NCBI RefSeq assembly: GCF_002563895.1
Contig: NZ_PDJB01000001.1
Coordinates: forward strand, 2,029,501 to 2,093,500
Origin: Pseudomonas lurida
GTDB taxonomy: Bacteria > Pseudomonadota > Gammaproteobacteria > Pseudomonadales > Pseudomonadaceae
Direction: 5' to 3'
Length of the DNA stretch: 64,000 nucleotides
Shown here: positions 1 to 9,217 of the stretch, in pieces
How the letters are laid out: the number at the start of each line of letters is the position of its first letter
Position numbering within the stretch: position 1 is the stretch's first letter
Position numbers and translations under genes: made by a program
The notes under the pieces: model-generated
The model's database searches: none
The model's input: only the letters and a program-made list of their open reading frames with translations
Told to the model about the DNA's origin: nothing

Positions 1-57
1 CTCCTCGCTGGCCGCCCGCAGGATCTTTTCTTTGTTGCGCTCGCGAATGGTGCTCAT
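1..57 (-). CDS. TetR/AcrR-family transcriptional regulator, N-terminal fragment
   Basis: Only the first 19 codons are in the window; the gene runs off the left edge. They read MSTIRERNKEKILRAASEE, the typical opening of a TetR/AcrR DNA-binding domain (helix 1, with the I-L-x-A-A pattern). The gene is divergent from the DUF808 gene, so the roughly 130 bp between them may hold its operator. Ligand and targets cannot be judged from this fragment. The family call rests on the N-terminal pattern alone. Confidence 0.6.
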   Translation of the reverse strand, partial: MSTIRERNKEKILRAASEE

Positions 58-191
58 AAACCAGGGGTTTCCTTGCCAGTACAGGCGGTTGCGCATGGTA
101 GCACCGGCCATCCGCGAGCCTCAACAATGTGCCCGCAAAGCTTTGCGCCGCGCTATGCTCCGCCCATCTCTCTCTAATGGAAGCCCGATTC

Positions 192-1106
192 ATGGCAGGA
201 AGCAGCTTGTTGGTGTTGATCGACGATATCGCCGCAGTACTCGATGACGTAGCGCTGATGACAAAAATGGCGGCGAAGAAGACCGCTGGCGTGCTCGGTG
301 ATGACCTGGCGCTCAATGCCCAACAGGTCTCTGGCGTTCGCGCGGAGCGGGAACTTCCTGTGGTGTGGGCGGTGGCGAAGGGTTCGTTCGTCAACAAACT
401 GATCCTGGTGCCGGCCGCCTTGCTGATCAGCGCCTTTGCGCCATGGGCGGTGACCCCTTTGCTGATGCTCGGCGGCGCGTACTTGTGTTTCGAAGGTTTC
501 GAGAAGCTCGCGCATAAATTCCTTCACAGCAAGGCCGAGGACCACGCTGAACACGCGCAGTTGGTCGAGGCCGTAGCCAACCCGGCAACCGACCTGGTGG
601 CCTTTGAGAAGGACAAGATCAAAGGCGCCATCCGCACCGACTTCATCCTTTCCGCCGAAATCATCGCGATCACCCTCGGCACCGTGGCCGACGCGCCGTT
701 GATGCAGCAAGTGATCGTGCTGTCCGGCATTGCCATCGTCATGACCATCGGTGTCTACGGGCTGGTGGCTGGCATCGTCAAGCTGGATGACCTGGGCCTG
801 TGGCTGACCCAGAAGCCTGGCCAGGCGGCGCGTAGTATCGGCGGCGCCATCCTGCGTGCGGCGCCCTACATGATGAAGAGCCTGTCGGTGATCGGGACGG
901 CGGCGATGTTCCTGGTGGGCGGTGGGATCCTCACCCATGGCGTGCCGGTGGTGCATCACTGGATCGAGACGGTCAGTCAGGGCGCGGGCGGGGTGGCGTG
1001 GCTGGTGCCGACGTTACTGAATGGGGTGGCGGGGATTATTGCCGGTGCAGTGGTGTTGGCGGTGGTCAGCGTGGCCGGCAAAGCGTGGAAAGCGCTGAAG
1101 GCCTGA
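192..1106 (+). CDS. DUF808 (YedI-like) inner membrane protein
   Basis: This 304-residue protein opens [14 protein letters not shown] and carries [20 protein letters not shown], the signature of the DUF808/YedI family, at the usual family length. Hydrophobic stretches at about residues 75-105, 160-200 and 235-300 suggest a multi-pass inner membrane protein. The start at 192 fits family alignments and has GGAAG 8 nt upstream; an upstream in-frame ATG at 177 is less likely. It stands alone and ends at a strong terminator shared with the convergent mlaA-like gene. Family function is unknown. Confidence 0.88.
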   Translation: MAGSSLLVLIDDIAAVLDDVALMTKMAAKKTAGVLGDDLALNAQQVSGVRAERELPVVWAVAKGSFVNKLILVPAALLISAFAPWAVTPLLMLGGAYLCFEGFEKLAHKFLHSKAEDHAEHAQLVEAVANPATDLVAFEKDKIKGAIRTDFILSAEIIAITLGTVADAPLMQQVIVLSGIAIVMTIGVYGLVAGIVKLDDLGLWLTQKPGQAARSIGGAILRAAPYMMKSLSVIGTAAMFLVGGGILTHGVPVVHHWIETVSQGAGGVAWLVPTLLNGVAGIIAGAVVLAVVSVAGKAWKALKA

Positions 1107-1116
1107 CACGGGCGGC

Positions 1117-1152
1117 AAAAAAAAGGCCATTCAATCGAATGGCCTTTTTTGT
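1117..1152. terminator. Bidirectional intrinsic terminator
   Basis: A 12-bp inverted repeat (aaaaggccattc / gaatggcctttt) with a 4-nt loop is flanked by A and T runs on its two sides. It can therefore end both the DUF808 gene and the convergent mlaA-like operon. Confidence 0.9.
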
Positions 1153-1158
1153 GGGCGT

Positions 1159-1947
1159 TTACTCCGCAATCTGCAACTTGCGCGATTCGGTGTAGATGTA
1201 ACGCACCTTCTCATACTCGAACGGCGAGTTCATCTGACCATAACGGAAGCTGGTCTGATAACGCTTGTCTACTGCACGCAGCGCCCAGATTTCCGGGTGG
1301 TTGGAGCTGACTTCGGAGACGTTGAGGTAGTTGATCTGGGTTTCGGCGGCGTAGTCGACGATCAGGCCGGTGGTGTCGCGCAGGTTCGATGGGCCGAAGA
1401 TCGGCAGCACCAGGTACGCGCCGCCAGGCACGCCGTAGAAACCCAGGGTCTGGCCGAAGTCTTCACTCTGGCGCGGCAGGCCCATGGCGGTAGCAGGGTC
1501 CCACAGGCCGGCGATGCCGATGGTGGTATTGACCAGCAGGCGGCCGGTGGTTTCCAGGGAGCGGTGGCCCTTGAGCTGCAGCAGGCTGTTCAACAGGTTG
1601 GGCACGTCGCCCAGGTTGTTGAAGAAGTTGCTCACGCCAGTACGCAGGAAGCTGGGCGTGACGTAGCGGTAGCCATCGACCACCGGCAGGAACACCCATT
1701 GGTCGAACCGGTAGTTGAAGTGGTACACGCGACGGTTCCACGATTCCAGCGGGTCATACACGTTGAGTGCGGTGAGCGACGAGCGCTCGAATTCGCGCTG
1801 GTCCAGGCCAGGGTTGAACTTGAGCTTGGTCAGCGGCTCCTTGAAACCGTCGGCGTCGACGTTGACCGGCTCATGGGCCTTGCTGTTGTCGGCATTGGCC
1901 ACGCCTGCGCACATCAAGGCGGCAAGCAGCAGAAGATATTTAGCCAC
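1159..1947 (-). CDS. mlaA: MlaA (VacJ)-family outer membrane lipid-asymmetry protein
   Basis: This 262-residue protein matches the MlaA/VacJ family. The core has YDPLESWNRRVYHFN, then NFFNNLGDVPNLLNSLLQ, GLWDPATAMGL and DFGQTLGFYGVPGGAYLVLP. In E. coli MlaA works with OmpC to remove phospholipids misplaced in the outer leaflet. The N-terminus is a signal peptide, but the only Cys (residue 13) sits in A-L-M-C, not a good lipobox, and a signal peptidase I site (ANA|D) follows. The start overlaps the upstream hydrolase gene by 8 bp, so the two are co-translated. The mlaFEDCB genes are not nearby. Confidence 0.9.
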   Translation of the reverse strand: MAKYLLLLAALMCAGVANADNSKAHEPVNVDADGFKEPLTKLKFNPGLDQREFERSSLTALNVYDPLESWNRRVYHFNYRFDQWVFLPVVDGYRYVTPSFLRTGVSNFFNNLGDVPNLLNSLLQLKGHRSLETTGRLLVNTTIGIAGLWDPATAMGLPRQSEDFGQTLGFYGVPGGAYLVLPIFGPSNLRDTTGLIVDYAAETQINYLNVSEVSSNHPEIWALRAVDKRYQTSFRYGQMNSPFEYEKVRYIYTESRKLQIAE

Positions 1948-3238
1948 GGAAGAACTCCAGCATGGCGTCGGCGTTGACGCGGTAATTGAGGTTGCCGCAG
2001 TGGCCGCCCAGCGGGTAGACGGTCAAGCGATCGCCGAAGGTTTTACGCAGGAAACCGAGGTCGCCAGGGCCGAGGATCACGTCGTCGGCGTTGTGCATGA
2101 CGGCAATCTTCGGGTTGGTATGCAGGTAGTCCTTGAGGGCGTACAGGCTGACCTGGTCGACCAGTTGCAGCAGGCTGCCGCCGTCGGAGCGGGCGCGCCA
2201 CATCGGGATCACTTGTTCAGTGAGGTAGCAGTCGAAGTCACATTGCAGTGCACGCTTGAGGAACGGCGTGAGGCTGGTGCTTTCGGTGATCGGGTATTTC
2301 GGCGGGATGATCAGGCCACGGCGGTTGATCAGGTCCGAGGTAAAGGCGATGTCGGCCGCCGAGAAGCGGAACGAGGTGCCGATCAGCATGGCCATCTGTT
2401 CGTTGGTCAGGTGCTGTTTGGAGTTCTGGAAGTCGTAGAGCAGGGCGTCATTCAGGTCGATGTAGCCCTTTTGCTGGAAGTAACGGGTCAGCTTGTTCAG
2501 CACCAGCTCATAGAAGGTGGTGGTGTTGTTGATGCCTTTGACCTCGGTCTGTACCAGCTTGTCGAGGTTGGTGATCGATGTGTAGAGGTTGACCGGCGGG
2601 TTCAGCAGCAGCACTTTCTTGAAGTTGAAGCTGCGGCGGGTCTCGTCGAGCTTGCTGACAAATGCCGCATCCAGGGCGCCGAGGCTGTAGCCGGTGAGGT
2701 AAAAGTCGGTTACCGGCAGCGAAGCGTTTTGCGCACGCACGGCCTGCATCACGCGATACATGTCTTCGGCGTCTTCCTGGGTGATCCCCGGGGTGGCGAA
2801 GCGCGAGGCGGCGCTGATGAAGTCGAAGCTGGTGGGCGATGACAACTGCACCACGTGGTAGCCGGCCTGGTAATACAGTTTCTTCAGGTATTCGTTGATG
2901 CTGCTGTCGAACCGTGCGCCAGTGCCCGCGATCAGGAAGATCAGCGGCGCGGCGCGGTCCTGCTTGGCGATACGGTAGGTGAGTTTCTTCACCGCCCAGA
3001 AGTTGTCCGGCAGGCTGAACTCACGCTCGGGGCGCATGTTCAGGGTGTAGTCGGACTGGTTGATCTCGTCGTCGCTTGGCAACTTGGGCCGAAGGTCGGG
3101 CGGGGTAGTGGCGATGGTCGCTTCGAACGGGTTGGTCAAAGGGTAGCCATAGCTGGCCTGGTCGATGTCGACGGCCAGTGCTGACGCACTCAAAAAAAGG
3201 CTGCCGAGTAAGGCAGCACAGCGCAAGGAACGGAGCAT
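1940..3238 (-). CDS. Exported alpha/beta-hydrolase-fold protein, mlaA partner gene
   Basis: This 432-residue protein has a clear Sec signal peptide (LFLSASALA|V). The alpha/beta hydrolase fold shows as PLIFLIAGTGARFDSS (oxyanion-loop strand), FYLTGYSLGALDA with the GxSxG nucleophile Ser, and a C-terminal MHNADDVIL...GGHCGNL giving Asp and His candidates. The export signal places it in the periplasm or outer membrane. It is the first gene of a two-gene unit with mlaA (8-bp overlap), which suggests a role in envelope lipid turnover; that is inference. Some databases label relatives with kinase-like names, but no kinase motif is present. Confidence 0.72.
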   Translation of the reverse strand: MLRSLRCAALLGSLFLSASALAVDIDQASYGYPLTNPFEATIATTPPDLRPKLPSDDEINQSDYTLNMRPEREFSLPDNFWAVKKLTYRIAKQDRAAPLIFLIAGTGARFDSSINEYLKKLYYQAGYHVVQLSSPTSFDFISAASRFATPGITQEDAEDMYRVMQAVRAQNASLPVTDFYLTGYSLGALDAAFVSKLDETRRSFNFKKVLLLNPPVNLYTSITNLDKLVQTEVKGINNTTTFYELVLNKLTRYFQQKGYIDLNDALLYDFQNSKQHLTNEQMAMLIGTSFRFSAADIAFTSDLINRRGLIIPPKYPITESTSLTPFLKRALQCDFDCYLTEQVIPMWRARSDGGSLLQLVDQVSLYALKDYLHTNPKIAVMHNADDVILGPGDLGFLRKTFGDRLTVYPLGGHCGNLNYRVNADAMLEFFRG

Positions 3239-3474
3239 GACTTAATCCCTAGGAGGAAACGTGCTTAATGAAGTTCGCAGGCTATGACCACCGCGTCTTC
3301 GCCGAAGTGCCATCACTCAGCACTAAATGTCGGAAAAAAACGTCGGAATCGGGGTAATAGTAGCGAGACGATACACTTTGCCACGCCTTGATGAACACTA
3401 ATTGTGTGTATGCGCCTTGCTAACGGCCGCCGGGGCATTAAGCTGAGCGCCGTTTTTGCCTATCGGAGTACCCC

Positions 3475-3843
3475 ATGACCCGTCGTTTGCCGCTGATTTT
3501 GCTGCTTATTGCCCTGCCGTTATGGCTGGCCGCCAGTTATGGCGCACGCTACGGCTTTATGGAGGAAGGCCAATGGGTCGGCATCTGCGCGGACGAGGCC
3601 AGCCGCTGGGAATGCCAGCTGCGTTCGAACCTGGGGTTGATGATCCACTTCAAGGTGCTGGGGTGGGCGGCGCTGATCACGTCGATGCTGGCGTTTTTTG
3701 TGCCGGGTCGCGCGGGCTGGGGGTTGGCAGTGCTGGGGATGGTATTCGGGCTGCCGGCGCTGGCGTTGTACAACACCACGTTTGCGGTGTTCGCAGTGGT
3801 GATTGCGGGGTTGCGGTTGGTGCGTAAACCCAGGGCTGTCTGA
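3475..3843 (+). CDS. Small inner membrane protein, unknown function
   Basis: This 122-residue protein has an N-terminal hydrophobic segment (residues 5-22) and two more at about 57-78 and 82-112. A short periplasmic stretch between them has two cysteines (GICADEASRWECQ), possibly a disulfide. CGGAG lies 8 nt upstream of the ATG. I do not recognise a named family. It ends just before a REPIN and is convergent with the GH17 gene. Confidence 0.7.
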   Translation: MTRRLPLILLLIALPLWLAASYGARYGFMEEGQWVGICADEASRWECQLRSNLGLMIHFKVLGWAALITSMLAFFVPGRAGWGLAVLGMVFGLPALALYNTTFAVFAVVIAGLRLVRKPRAV

Positions 3844-3852
3844 TGGCGCGTT

Positions 3853-3924
3853 ATCGCCGGCAAGCCAGCGTCCACCTTTAATCGTGTGAACCCGAGCAAA
3901 GGTGGGGGCTGGCTTGCCGGCGAT
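3853..3924. repeat. REPIN (inverted REP pair)
   Basis: The 17-nt arms (atcgccggcaagccagc and its complement) are separated by about 38 nt, between two convergent genes. This is the classic Pseudomonas REP doublet layout and may also act in transcript ending. Confidence 0.85.
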
Positions 3925-3931
3925 AGCGGTA

Positions 3932-5485
3932 TTAAGCCCGACGCACCCGCAGGCAACGCCACAACGCGATCACCATGAGCAGGCTAACCACCGCCCAGCC
4001 CCATGCCTGCTGGTTCAGCACCCCTTCACGGTAAAGCTGCGGCGCAATGCCGGCACCGATGATGAAGGTCAGCAACGCAATCTCCCGGCGTGGTCCGGTC
4101 ACTGGACGCACCAGGTACACCAGGGCCGGCAGCACCAGTGCCGCGCTCGGAAAACTGCGATAGCGTGGATCGAACACCAGCGCCAGCATCATCACGGCTC
4201 CCGCAAACCCGGCAATTGCCACCAGCCAGCCTGAACGCTGCTCCAGCCAGTCGAATGTGCGTCCACGCCAACCTTCCCGCGAGCTCAGGGCCAATGCTGC
4301 GTGCGCCAGTACCAGCAGGTTCAGCACCACCAGCAGGCCTGCCCATGCCCATTCATCATTAAAGCGCGCGGTCACGCGGGTCAGCTCGGCCCAGGTGCCG
4401 AGCGAGCAAGCCGCGACGGCACCCAGCAGCGGCAGGGCCAGGGCGGCGCGCACGCTGCGTACACGACCACCCAGCGCCAAGGTGCCCAGCAGGATGAGCC
4501 CGCCAATGCCCAGCCACAGCGGCCAGTACGGCACATTGGTGACCGGCCCGGCGAGGATGGCCTTGTCCTGGCGGTCTGCATCAAACAGCCCCCAGTAACC
4601 CCCCACGGCGCCTTCACTCGCACGCTTCCACGGCTGGTCAAAGGCTTCGATCAGGTTGTAGCGCCAGCCATTCGCCTCGGCCATGGCCACGAAACCACGC
4701 ATGAACTTGGCCTCGTTGACCCGGCTCGGCACTGCGGTTTCACGCTGGCGGCCTTCGCTGGGCCAGCCGGTTTCACCGATCAATATGTCCTTGGGCGCAA
4801 ACTTGTTACCGAAGGTCTGGCGCACATCGCCCACATGCTTGAGGGCCTGGTCGATGCCGGACGGGTCATCTTCCCAGTACGGCAACAGGTGGATGGTGAT
4901 GAAGTCCACCGCTGGAGCGATTTCCGGGTGATGCAGCCAGAACTCCCACACGTCCGCATACGTCACCGGCTGCTTGATCTGGCGTTTAACCGTTTGGATC
5001 AGCGCCACGAGCTGATGGGCGGTGACTTCCTTGCGCAGCAGGGCCTCGTTGCCGACGATCACCGAGGTCACGACATCGGGGTTGGCATTGGCCGAGGCGA
5101 TCAGTTGGTCGATTTCCTTGGCGGTCGCCACCGGGTCGCTGCTGACCCAGGCGCCGGCCATCACCTTCAGCCCATGTTTGCGCGCCATTTCCGGCAAGGC
5201 TTCCAGGCCGACCATGGTGTAGGTGCGGATGCACTCGAAGCGGGTCGCCAGCAGGGCGAGGTCGGCGTCCATGCGTTCCGGACGCAGGGTGAGCGGCTGG
5301 TCAAACGGCGATTGGTCTTTATCGAAAGGCGTGTAGGACGCGCACTGCATCTTGTGCGTGGCGCTGGCGACATCGGGCAGCACCACGGGCCGGCCGAGGC
5401 CATACCAGTAACCGATCAGGGCCAGCAGGCCGAGGATCAAGGCAAATACATAGGACAGGGCAGGGAAGCGGGCAGTCGCGGGCAT
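3932..5485 (-). CDS. Membrane-bound GH17 beta-glucan enzyme (glucosyltransferase/glucanase)
   Basis: This 517-residue protein has an N-terminal membrane anchor (about residues 9-29), then a glycoside hydrolase family 17 domain to about residue 320. Putative acid/base Glu147 lies in VGNEALL and nucleophile Glu238 in IGETGWPSEG. Six or more hydrophobic segments follow. Similar proteobacterial GH17 proteins are known non-Leloir beta-1,3-glucan glucosyltransferases, so remodelling of a periplasmic or cyclic glucan is likely. The start is uncertain: ATG at 5485 precedes the anchor directly, and 5518 would add 11 residues behind a weak GGGTAAG. No glucan synthase gene is adjacent. Confidence 0.82.
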   Translation of the reverse strand: MPATARFPALSYVFALILGLLALIGYWYGLGRPVVLPDVASATHKMQCASYTPFDKDQSPFDQPLTLRPERMDADLALLATRFECIRTYTMVGLEALPEMARKHGLKVMAGAWVSSDPVATAKEIDQLIASANANPDVVTSVIVGNEALLRKEVTAHQLVALIQTVKRQIKQPVTYADVWEFWLHHPEIAPAVDFITIHLLPYWEDDPSGIDQALKHVGDVRQTFGNKFAPKDILIGETGWPSEGRQRETAVPSRVNEAKFMRGFVAMAEANGWRYNLIEAFDQPWKRASEGAVGGYWGLFDADRQDKAILAGPVTNVPYWPLWLGIGGLILLGTLALGGRVRSVRAALALPLLGAVAACSLGTWAELTRVTARFNDEWAWAGLLVVLNLLVLAHAALALSSREGWRGRTFDWLEQRSGWLVAIAGFAGAVMMLALVFDPRYRSFPSAALVLPALVYLVRPVTGPRREIALLTFIIGAGIAPQLYREGVLNQQAWGWAVVSLLMVIALWRCLRVRRA

Positions 5486-5817
5486 GGTCGGCTTATCTGG
5501 AGGAGCAAAGGCGCGCATCTTACCCGGATTTGGCCCGTCCCAGTGGGGCTGCATAATTTTGACATGCAAAGTTCGGGCGGGATTTCGAGGGTAAGTCCTA
5601 CAAAGTGTCCTGCTGGCGATGTGATGTCGTTCCTTGCTTGTAGGATGTCGCTGACAGAGAAGGTCGAATGGCCTGGCAGGTTGATGATCGAAGTGTCAGT
5701 ACTCCGCTGACGGCGCACTACCGTGATCGATGCGCGTGAAGGGGGCGCGGTGCACCACATAACAACAGGTTGACGTCGCTCGGCATCCGTCGGGCGCAGC
5801 ACTTTCGGGGAAGTACT

Positions 5818-6669
5818 ATGAAGATGCGACGACTCTTGGGCGCAGCTGCCACTCTGGTAGTTGCGATGAGCTCCACACTGGCCAGCGCCGACAGCAAAAC
5901 CCTGAGCATCGGCTACGTGGATGGCTGGTCCGACAGCGTTGCCACCACCCACGTGGCGGCAGAGGTGATCAAGGCCAAGCTCGGTTATGACGTCAAACTG
6001 CAAGCGGTCGCCACCGGGATCATGTGGCAGGGCGTAGCCACCGGCAAGCTCGATGCCATGCTCTCTGCGTGGCTGCCGGTTACCCACGGTGAGTACTGGG
6101 CCAAGAACAAGGACAAGGTGGTCGACTACGGCCCCAACTTCAAGGATGCGAAGATCGGCCTGATCGTGCCGGAGTACGTCAAGGCCAAGTCCATCGAAGA
6201 CCTCAAGACCGACACCACCTTCAAGAACAAGATCGTCGGCATCGACGCCGGTTCAGGCGTGATGCTCAAGACCGACGAAGCCATCAAGGCCTATGGCCTG
6301 GATTACAAGCTGCAAGCCAGCTCGGGTGCGGCGATGATCGCCGAGTTGACCCGTGCCGAAGACAAGCAGGAATCCATTGCGGTCACCGGTTGGGTGCCAC
6401 ACTGGATGTTCGCCAAGTGGAAACTGCGTTTCCTGGACGATCCAAAAGGGATTTATGGTGCTGCTGAAACCGTCAACAGCATCGGCAGCAAGGGCCTGGA
6501 GAAGAAAGCGCCGGAAGTTGCGGCCTTCCTGAAGAAATTCCAGTGGGCCTCCAAGGATGAAATCGGCGAAGTCATGCTCGCCATTCAAGAGGGCGCCAAG
6601 CCTGACGCGGCGGCCAAGGACTGGGTTGCCAAGCACCCCGAGCGTGTGGCCGAGTGGGTCGGTAAATAA
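5818..6669 (+). CDS. betX: Glycine betaine/choline-type ABC substrate-binding protein (BetX-like)
   Basis: This 283-residue periplasmic protein has a signal peptide cut near LASA|D and an OpuAC-type betaine-binding domain (IGYVDGWSDSVATTHV, LSAWLPVTHGEYW, AVTGWVPHWMFAKWKL). The tryptophans in these motifs are typical of the aromatic cage that holds a trimethylammonium group. GGGGAAG lies just upstream of the ATG. No permease or ATPase is encoded beside it. P. aeruginosa has the same layout: BetX (PA3236), next to PA3235 and PA3234, is an orphan that delivers betaine to the CbcWV core encoded elsewhere. The ligand here is inferred from that parallel. Confidence 0.8.
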   Translation: MKMRRLLGAAATLVVAMSSTLASADSKTLSIGYVDGWSDSVATTHVAAEVIKAKLGYDVKLQAVATGIMWQGVATGKLDAMLSAWLPVTHGEYWAKNKDKVVDYGPNFKDAKIGLIVPEYVKAKSIEDLKTDTTFKNKIVGIDAGSGVMLKTDEAIKAYGLDYKLQASSGAAMIAELTRAEDKQESIAVTGWVPHWMFAKWKLRFLDDPKGIYGAAETVNSIGSKGLEKKAPEVAAFLKKFQWASKDEIGEVMLAIQEGAKPDAAAKDWVAKHPERVAEWVGK

Positions 6670-6705
6670 CCGTTGACCCTCTAGAAGTTACACCGCAGGC
6701 CTAAC

Positions 6706-6792
6706 GTGGGAGCGGGCTTGCTCGCGAATGCAATGTGTCAGTCGGCCTGTGTATTGGCTGATACACCGCATTCGCGAGCATGCTCGCTCCCC
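6706..6792. repeat. REPIN
   Basis: gtgggagcgggcttgctcgc is followed after about 45 nt by its inverted partner ending gctcgctcccc. It lies between betX and the DUF485-actP operon. Confidence 0.9.
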
Positions 6793-6952
6793 TTTTTTTT
6801 GCCTGCATTCAGGCGATTGTTTATTTGTTGATTGAAAAACTTGCGAAGTCGCGATGTCGTTCTACTACTAAGGTCGTCTGGAACCTGTTCCGCAGCCGCA
6901 TACAGTGGATACGTTCCAATAATAAAAAAGCTGTGCTGCGAGGATAAAAACA

Positions 6953-7264
6953 ATGAACGACAGCATTTACCTCTCGATTCAAAACAGCCCGCGTTTCAAG
7001 GAGCTGGTGAGAAAAAGGGAAAGGTTCGCCTGGATTCTCTCGGCGATCATGCTAGGGCTTTACTCCGCTTTCATCCTGTTGATCGCTTATGGGCCACAAG
7101 TGCTGGGGGCCAAGCTCAGCCCCGGTTCGTCGATTACCTGGGGCATTCCCCTGGGCGTCGGGCTGATTGTGTCCGCCTTCATCCTGACCGGCATCTATGT
7201 GCGCCGGGCCAATGGCGAGTTTGACGACCTGAACAATGCGATTCTCAAGGAGGCTGCGCAATGA
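6953..7264 (+). CDS. yjcH: DUF485 (YjcH-like) inner membrane protein
   Basis: This 103-residue protein has two transmembrane helices (about residues 30-52 and 65-87) joined by a short loop, plus [16 protein letters not shown] near the N-terminus, as in YjcH/DUF485. GAGGAT precedes the ATG. Its stop overlaps the actP start by 4 bp (ATGA). The yjcH-actP pairing is conserved in E. coli and pseudomonads, and the small protein is assumed to assist the symporter; its exact role is not established. Confidence 0.9.
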   Translation: MNDSIYLSIQNSPRFKELVRKRERFAWILSAIMLGLYSAFILLIAYGPQVLGAKLSPGSSITWGIPLGVGLIVSAFILTGIYVRRANGEFDDLNNAILKEAAQ

Positions 7265-8919
7265 TCCGGCGTCTACTGGCAGTATTCGGCGCTTCGCTCT
7301 TTGCACCCGCCGTCTGGGCGGCGGATGCATTGACCGGTGAAGTGCACAAGCAACCGCTGAACATCTCAGCGATCGTGATGTTTGTCGCGTTCGTCGGCGC
7401 CACGCTGTGCATCACCTACTGGGCCTCCAAGCGCAACAAGTCGGCGGCCGACTACTACGCGGCCGGCGGCAAGATCACCGGTTTCCAGAACGGCCTGGCG
7501 ATTGCCGGTGACTACATGTCGGCGGCGTCCTTCCTGGGGATTTCCGCGCTGGTATTCACCTCCGGTTATGACGGCCTGATCTACTCGATCGGCTTCCTGG
7601 TGGGCTGGCCGATCATTCTGTTCCTGATCGCCGAACGCCTGCGTAACCTGGGCAAGTACACCTTTGCCGACGTGGCGTCCTACCGCCTCGGGCAAACCCA
7701 GATCCGCAGCCTGTCGGCCTGTGGCTCGCTGGTGGTGGTGGCGTTCTACCTGATCGCGCAGATGGTGGGCGCGGGCAAGTTGATTCAACTGTTGTTCGGC
7801 CTTGATTACCACGTAGCGGTGATCCTGGTGGGTATCCTGATGTGCATGTACGTGCTGTTCGGCGGCATGCTGGCGACTACCTGGGTGCAGATCATCAAGG
7901 CAGTGCTGTTGCTGTCCGGTGCCTCGTTCATGGCGCTGATGGTGATGAAGCACGTCAACTTCGACTTCAACACGCTGTTCTCCGAGGCGATCAAGGTTCA
8001 CCCCAAAGGTGAAGCGATCATGAGCCCTGGCGGCCTGGTGAAAGACCCGATCTCGGCATTCTCCCTGGGCCTGGCACTGATGTTCGGTACTGCTGGCCTG
8101 CCGCACATCCTGATGCGCTTCTTCACCGTAAGCGATGCCAAGGAAGCCCGTAAGAGCGTGCTGTATGCCACTGGCTTCATCGGCTACTTCTATATCCTGA
8201 CCTTTATCATCGGCTTTGGCGCGATCCTGCTGGTCAGCACCAACCCGGCGTTCAAGGATGCAGCAGGCGCCTTGCTGGGCGGCAATAACATGGCGGCGGT
8301 GCACCTGGCCAATGCGGTGGGTGGCAGTATTTTCCTGGGCTTCATCTCGGCCGTGGCCTTTGCCACCATCCTGGCAGTGGTTGCCGGCTTGACCCTCGCG
8401 GGTGCTTCGGCGGTGTCTCACGACCTGTACGCCAGCGTGATCAAGAAAGGCAAGGCCAACGAAAAGGATGAGATTCGTGTGTCGAAGATCACCACCATCG
8501 CGCTAGCGGTGCTGGCCATCGGCCTCGGTATCCTGTTCGAAAGCCAGAACATCGCGTTCATGGTCGGCCTGGCGTTCTCCATTGCCGCCAGCTGTAACTT
8601 CCCGGTGCTGCTGCTTTCCATGTACTGGAAAAACCTCACCACCCGCGGCGCGATGATTGGCGGCTGGCTGGGCCTGGTCAGTGCGGTTGGCCTGATGATC
8701 CTGGGCCCGACCATCTGGGTCTCGATCCTGCACCACGAAAAAGCCATCTTCCCGTACGAATACCCAGCGCTGTTCTCGATGATCATTGCGTTCGTCGGTA
8801 TCTGGTTCTTCTCCATCACCGACAAGTCGGCGGCGGCAGAGAAAGAGCGTGCGCTGTACTTCCCGCAGTTTGTGCGTTCGCAGACTGGCCTGGGGGCGAG
8901 TGGGGCGGTTAACCACTAA
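7261..8919 (+). CDS. actP: Cation/acetate symporter ActP
   Basis: This 552-residue sodium:solute symporter (SSS family) has a cleavable-looking N-terminal segment (VWA|ADAL), as in ActP, then about 13 transmembrane helices. Family motifs are visible: [34 protein letters not shown], and [15 protein letters not shown] in the middle of the protein. It imports acetate and other short monocarboxylates with sodium. It is translationally coupled to the DUF485 gene and ends at a strong terminator. Pseudomonas homologues are regulated by two-component systems; no clear operator is visible here. Confidence 0.93.
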   Translation: MIRRLLAVFGASLFAPAVWAADALTGEVHKQPLNISAIVMFVAFVGATLCITYWASKRNKSAADYYAAGGKITGFQNGLAIAGDYMSAASFLGISALVFTSGYDGLIYSIGFLVGWPIILFLIAERLRNLGKYTFADVASYRLGQTQIRSLSACGSLVVVAFYLIAQMVGAGKLIQLLFGLDYHVAVILVGILMCMYVLFGGMLATTWVQIIKAVLLLSGASFMALMVMKHVNFDFNTLFSEAIKVHPKGEAIMSPGGLVKDPISAFSLGLALMFGTAGLPHILMRFFTVSDAKEARKSVLYATGFIGYFYILTFIIGFGAILLVSTNPAFKDAAGALLGGNNMAAVHLANAVGGSIFLGFISAVAFATILAVVAGLTLAGASAVSHDLYASVIKKGKANEKDEIRVSKITTIALAVLAIGLGILFESQNIAFMVGLAFSIAASCNFPVLLLSMYWKNLTTRGAMIGGWLGLVSAVGLMILGPTIWVSILHHEKAIFPYEYPALFSMIIAFVGIWFFSITDKSAAAEKERALYFPQFVRSQTGLGASGAVNH

Positions 8920-8933
8920 GGACTAACGGCTAC

Positions 8934-8973
8934 AAAAAAAATGCCCCGGTCGAGAGACCGGGGCATTTTTTTG
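8934..8973 (+). terminator. Intrinsic terminator of the actP operon
   Basis: The arms atgccccggtc / gaccggggcat around a 4-nt loop are followed by seven T and preceded by eight A, so it may work in both directions. Confidence 0.92.
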
Positions 8974-9063
8974 CTTTTATTGGTAACGGATACGACAAAA
9001 CTGTTTCTCAAATCCTGCAGCAATAAATTGCTCATCATCGGTGCCCGATGCGCCACCCACTCT

Positions 9064-9086
9064 AGGAGCCGGCTTGCCGGCGATGA
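9064..9086. repeat. Solitary REP sequence
   Basis: aggagccggcttgccggcgat matches the REP core seen at 3.9 kb but has no clean inverted partner nearby. Confidence 0.6.
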
Positions 9087-9167
9087 CACACTTGAACCTG
9101 GAGCTGTCCCTGAGTGCCTTAGCGCCGTCAAGCCAGCGCCTGCAGGGAGGGGCGGGGGCAGAAACAA

Positions 9168-9193
9168 ATAAGGCCTCCAGAGGAGGCCTTATT
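9168..9193 (-). terminator. Intrinsic terminator of gltA
   Basis: The perfect inverted repeat aataaggcctcc / ggaggccttatt lies 24 bp past the gltA stop codon. The T tail is weak. Confidence 0.7.
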
Positions 9194-9217
9194 CAGTGCA
9201 AGGAAGCGGTCTACTGC

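Noticed and set aside
8941..9171. 76-residue frame between actP and gltA
   Set aside because: It starts inside a terminator hairpin and crosses a REP sequence.
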